This document shows, one piece after another, positions 6,802-8,766 of a stretch of DNA of 8,766 bases. The stretch's first letter is position 1. Every line of letters begins with the position of its first letter. The position numbers and the translations under genes were made by a program. Source of the DNA: Dehalococcoidia bacterium UBA3254 (lineage in GTDB: Bacteria > Chloroflexota > Dehalococcoidia > Dehalococcoidales > UBA3254); contig DEUU01000362.1 in the NCBI GenBank assembly GCA_002362735.1, forward strand, positions 1-8,766, in the 5' to 3' direction. Below the pieces are notes generated by a model. That model was not told where the DNA came from and did no database searches. It saw only the letters and a list, made by a program, of their open reading frames with translations.

Positions 6802-6888
6802 ATTTTACTAACCTTTCTTCGATGTCATCAATTAAGTCATTGAAATCCATCTTCCTGATTGTCGCGGGTAGTAGAGGTAAGAATGGAT

Positions 6889-7788
6889 CTAATGACCGCC
6901 CTTGAGACCGGAAGAAGCACTATCCGTATTTGTATTGATATATTGTGGAATAATCTCGGCTAATTCGTCTACCGTCCACATCCCTGTTTTAAAGATATGC
7001 TGATGCTGTGTCTTAACATTCAGGGGTGTGGCATAGACCACAATTTCTCCGGCTCCGATATGGAAGAATTGTCCGGTGACTCCTTTAGCTTCGTCTGTAG
7101 CCAGATAAACCACCATTGGTGCTACATACTCCGGCCCATATATCTGGACTCCATTGACAATCTTTCCCGGTATCGGGAAGAGCCTTGTAGAGGCTCTGGG
7201 AGCAATAGCATTCACCGTGATGCCCACTTTCTCCAGTTCCAGAGACAGTCCTCTGGTAAAACCGAGTATCCCAGCCTTAGCCGTAATGTAAGAAACGGTA
7301 GGACCAGGTCCCAGACCTGATGAGAAACCGGCATGGGAAGTAAAATTAATGATCCGCCCACCGCTTTTCTGTTTAAGCATTTCCCTGATGGCGGCCTGGG
7401 AACAACCAAACGCCCCTTTAATATGAACATTCAGCACACCATCCCAATCAGCTTCCGTGACATCAACCGTAGGTTTAACCTGGAAAATACCGGCGGTATT
7501 CACGACGATATCAACACGGCCGAAGTTATCTATGGCAGTTTTAACAATATTGGCAGTGCCAGCCATAGTAGATACACTATCATAATTCGCTACGGCAACC
7601 CCACCCCTTTTTTCAATCTCTTTAACTACTGCATCTGCAGCCTTAGAACCATCCGGTCTTTTTCCAATATCATTGACGACTACTTTGGCTCCCTCTGCCG
7701 CCAGTGCCAGAGCCGCTTCTTTACCGATTCCCACCTCGCTACCTGCACCAGTTACGACAGCCACCTTTCCAGTTAATTTTTTAGTCAT
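6889..7788 (-). CDS. Short-chain dehydrogenase/reductase, related to beta-oxidation (multifunctional enzyme) dehydrogenases
   Basis: This 299-aa NAD(P)-dependent oxidoreductase has the classical SDR signatures: nucleotide-binding TGAG...GIG at 13-22 with two extra residues in the loop, D40 at the end of strand 2 (suggesting NAD+), NTAG at 97-100, N120, and the catalytic set S151, Y167 and K171 (YITAK). The S-to-Y distance is three residues longer than in typical SDRs. The N-terminal style (VVVNDIG...) and a C-terminal extension after about residue 250 containing MWTVDELAEIIP resemble the 3-hydroxyacyl-CoA dehydrogenase domain of peroxisomal multifunctional enzyme type 2 and its bacterial relatives. 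A 3-hydroxyacyl-CoA or related alcohol is thus a plausible substrate, not a proven one. AGGAGGG 5 bases or so upstream supports the ATG. It lies 82 bases downstream of a MarR-type regulator on the same strand and may be controlled by it. Confidence 0.85.
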   Translation of the reverse strand: MTKKLTGKVAVVTGAGSEVGIGKEAALALAAEGAKVVVNDIGKRPDGSKAADAVVKEIEKRGGVAVANYDSVSTMAGTANIVKTAIDNFGRVDIVVNTAGIFQVKPTVDVTEADWDGVLNVHIKGAFGCSQAAIREMLKQKSGGRIINFTSHAGFSSGLGPGPTVSYITAKAGILGFTRGLSLELEKVGITVNAIAPRASTRLFPIPGKIVNGVQIYGPEYVAPMVVYLATDEAKGVTGQFFHIGAGEIVVYATPLNVKTQHQHIFKTGMWTVDELAEIIPQYINTNTDSASSGLKGGH

Positions 7789-7792
7789 TTCA

Positions 7793-7799
7793 CCCTCCT
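7793..7799 (-). promoter_or_regulatory. Ribosome binding site of the SDR gene
   Basis: On the minus strand AGGAGGG precedes the ATG at 7788 by 4 bases. It is close to a perfect Shine-Dalgarno sequence. Confidence 0.75.
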
Positions 7800-7870
7800 G
7801 ACCTTTTTAATATTTAACACTTTTATTTCGGTTCAAAAAGCGAAAACGTGGATGAAGTTGAAATTGAAGA

Positions 7871-8374
7871 TTATGGATTCTTAATCAATTCCCTGGCCTT
7901 GTTTCTTAGTTTACTCAACGTTTCATTCAAGGTGGTCGTCTCTGCTTCAGTTAATTCGTTGAACACCTTATGGGCGATCGCTACTCTGGTACCGATGCTG
8001 TGTTCGGAAGAAAGAGCCAAACCTTTGGGTGTAATCGTCACGATTATACTTCTGCCATCATTAACGGATTGGCTGGCGGTGACTAAACCGTATTTCTCTA
8101 GAGTCGAAATGACCCGGCAGGTAGCATTTTTTGAACGGAAGATCACTTTACTTAATTCGGTTGGCGTCATGGAACCACCGAATCTGATCAGCGTATTCAG
8201 AATAAAGAAACCCTGACGCGTAACCTGTTTGGTAGTGGATGTCACCTCCAGGACCCTTTTTAAATGATCAGTCACCATCATTAACAATAAAAAAGTTGAA
8301 GTTTTAGGATCAAGGTGATGTTCTTCGATAGATTTTGCCGCTCTCTCCAGATCCTTCTCAAATGATTTACCCAA
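7871..8374 (-). CDS. MarR-family transcriptional regulator
   Basis: This 167-aa protein has the MarR layout: a helical N-terminal dimerisation part, a winged helix-turn-helix at about 70-118 (TPTELSKV then recognition helix around 81-94), and a wing with the conserved D106-x-R108 before IVTITPKG; a long C-terminal helix (143-165) completes the dimer interface. Such proteins are dimeric DNA-binding regulators that respond to small phenolic, acyl or oxidant ligands. The start is a TTG, preceded 9 bases upstream by GAAGGGG; no in-frame ATG lies between it and the upstream stop codon, and the next ATG (residue 32) would cut into the dimerisation helix. It lies between the AOR and SDR genes on the same strand, with its own promoter and a perfect palindrome in its leader, suggesting autoregulation. 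Its only cysteine is C86, in the recognition helix. Confidence 0.88.
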   Translation of the reverse strand: MGKSFEKDLERAAKSIEEHHLDPKTSTFLLLMMVTDHLKRVLEVTSTTKQVTRQGFFILNTLIRFGGSMTPTELSKVIFRSKNATCRVISTLEKYGLVTASQSVNDGRSIIVTITPKGLALSSEHSIGTRVAIAHKVFNELTEAETTTLNETLSKLRNKARELIKNP

Positions 8375-8411
8375 TGTACTGAACCCCTTCTTAGAATTTA
8401 ATTTATTAATA

Positions 8412-8425
8412 TCAACTCGAGTTGA
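8412..8425. promoter_or_regulatory. Perfect 14-bp palindrome, candidate MarR operator
   Basis: TCAACTCGAGTTGA is a perfect inverted repeat located 38 bases upstream of the MarR start codon and about 20-34 bases downstream of the predicted transcription start. MarR proteins bind palindromes of this size, often their own promoter, so this is a good candidate autoregulatory operator (inference). Confidence 0.55.
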
Positions 8426-8452
8426 GAATAGATATAAATCGTAACATATGTG

Positions 8453-8481
8453 ATATTAACATCCAAATATACTTATGTCAA
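8453..8481 (-). promoter_or_regulatory. Sigma-70-like promoter of the MarR gene
   Basis: On the minus strand TTGACA (8481-8476, perfect consensus) and TAATAT (8458-8453) are separated by 17 bases. Transcription would start near 8446, upstream of the palindrome and about 70 bases before the TTG start of the regulator. It separates MarR expression from the AOR gene upstream. Confidence 0.55.
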
Positions 8482-8541
8482 TGATAGAACCGGCTTACTC
8501 TTATAAAGAATATTCCTCATAACATACCCTTTTCTTGGAAG

Positions 8542-8766
8542 CTATGAACCCAATTTTCCTTTACTCTGAAGAAGGTCAGCCACATCTTTTAGTCCCAATC
8601 CTTCCAGAGTGGCTCTGGTGGGCCAACCAGTCTTCGGGTCCCATCCTTCAAATTTATAGAATAGTGTCTTGAAATCATCAAATTTAGATCTGTCCAGATA
8701 TCTGTCAGATACATCCGTGTATTCCCACTTTCCATCTATAAATGTAGATAGAAAATAAGGGGGACC
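8542..8766 (-). CDS. C-terminal end of an aldehyde:ferredoxin oxidoreductase (partial, cut by right edge)
   Basis: Reading leftward from the window edge there is an open frame of 74 codons ending in TAG at 8544-8542. Its translation contains WEYTDVSDRYLDR, then FYKFEGWDPKTGWPTR and LEGLGLKDVADLL, which match the conserved C-terminal helices of the AOR family (tungsten- or molybdenum-pterin enzymes that oxidise aldehydes to acids with ferredoxin). The cofactor- and 4Fe-4S-binding parts lie outside the window, so the subfamily and substrate cannot be judged. It lies 167 bases upstream of the MarR gene on the same strand; no convincing terminator is seen in between, so some read-through is possible. 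The presence of this enzyme points to an anaerobic organism. Confidence 0.82.
   Translation of the reverse strand, partial: GPPYFLSTFIDGKWEYTDVSDRYLDRSKFDDFKTLFYKFEGWDPKTGWPTRATLEGLGLKDVADLLQSKGKLGS

Noticed and set aside
7333..7776. A 147-codon + strand frame opposite the SDR gene.
   Set aside because: It is antisense to a clear SDR with catalytic motifs, and shows no recognisable domain or start signal.
7805..7845. Possible promoter between MarR and SDR on the minus strand (TTGAAC with TATTAA 18 bases on).
   Set aside because: Both boxes match consensus at only four of six positions in an AT-rich spacer, so I cannot separate it from background; the SDR may also be read from the MarR promoter.
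8508..8515. GAATATTC palindrome between the AOR and MarR genes.
   Set aside because: Eight bases of AT-rich symmetry are expected by chance, and there is no T-run that would make it a terminator for the AOR gene.

Overview
The window looks like chromosomal DNA of an anaerobic, moderate-GC bacterium, most likely a member of the Bacillota/Clostridia. This is an inference from the strong AGGAGG-type ribosome binding sites, the mix of coding styles, and the C-terminus of an aldehyde:ferredoxin oxidoreductase (AOR, a tungsten/molybdopterin enzyme family of anaerobes) at the right edge. No rRNA, tRNA, CRISPR array or mobile element was seen. Two genes are cut by the window edges: a short-chain dehydrogenase (left, ends at 34) and the AOR (right, minus strand, 8542 to the edge).

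Left block, + strand, 1-3423: a tightly spaced run of (partial) SDR, zinc-type polyol dehydrogenase of the xylitol/sorbitol dehydrogenase group, an L-fucose/L-arabinose isomerase-like protein (COG2407 type) and a D-tagatose 3-epimerase-family TIM barrel. Gaps are 41, 39 and 24 bases and each full gene has its own Shine-Dalgarno sequence, so this is probably one operon whose promoter lies left of the window. It converges on a minus-strand FGGY kinase of the xylulokinase (eukaryotic XYLB-like) type (3470-5101). Together these supply the steps oxidation of a polyol to a ketose, C3 epimerisation, aldose/ketose interconversion and phosphorylation. That suggests a catabolic route for a rare pentose, hexose or sugar alcohol whose identity cannot be read from sequence.

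Middle, 5102-5488: a 387-base intergenic region with two good back-to-back sigma-70-like promoters, one firing left to the kinase and one firing right. The rightward one leaves a leader of about 227 nt before a metallo-beta-lactamase-fold lactonase-like hydrolase (5489-6259), followed by a small cupin protein (6319-6693). A strong 15-bp hairpin at 6757-6801 closes this unit and also serves as a terminator for the convergent minus-strand genes.

Right block, minus strand, 8766-6889: AOR C-terminus, then a MarR-family regulator (TTG start) with its own consensus-like promoter and a perfect 14-bp palindrome in its leader, then an SDR with a C-terminal extension that resembles the dehydrogenase unit of multifunctional beta-oxidation enzymes. 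This block appears functionally separate from the sugar module and may concern aldehyde or acyl-CoA metabolism. The most interesting observations are the coherent but unassigned rare-sugar pathway, the altered substrate-pocket residues of the kinase, the divergent promoter pair with a long leader, and the MarR palindrome.
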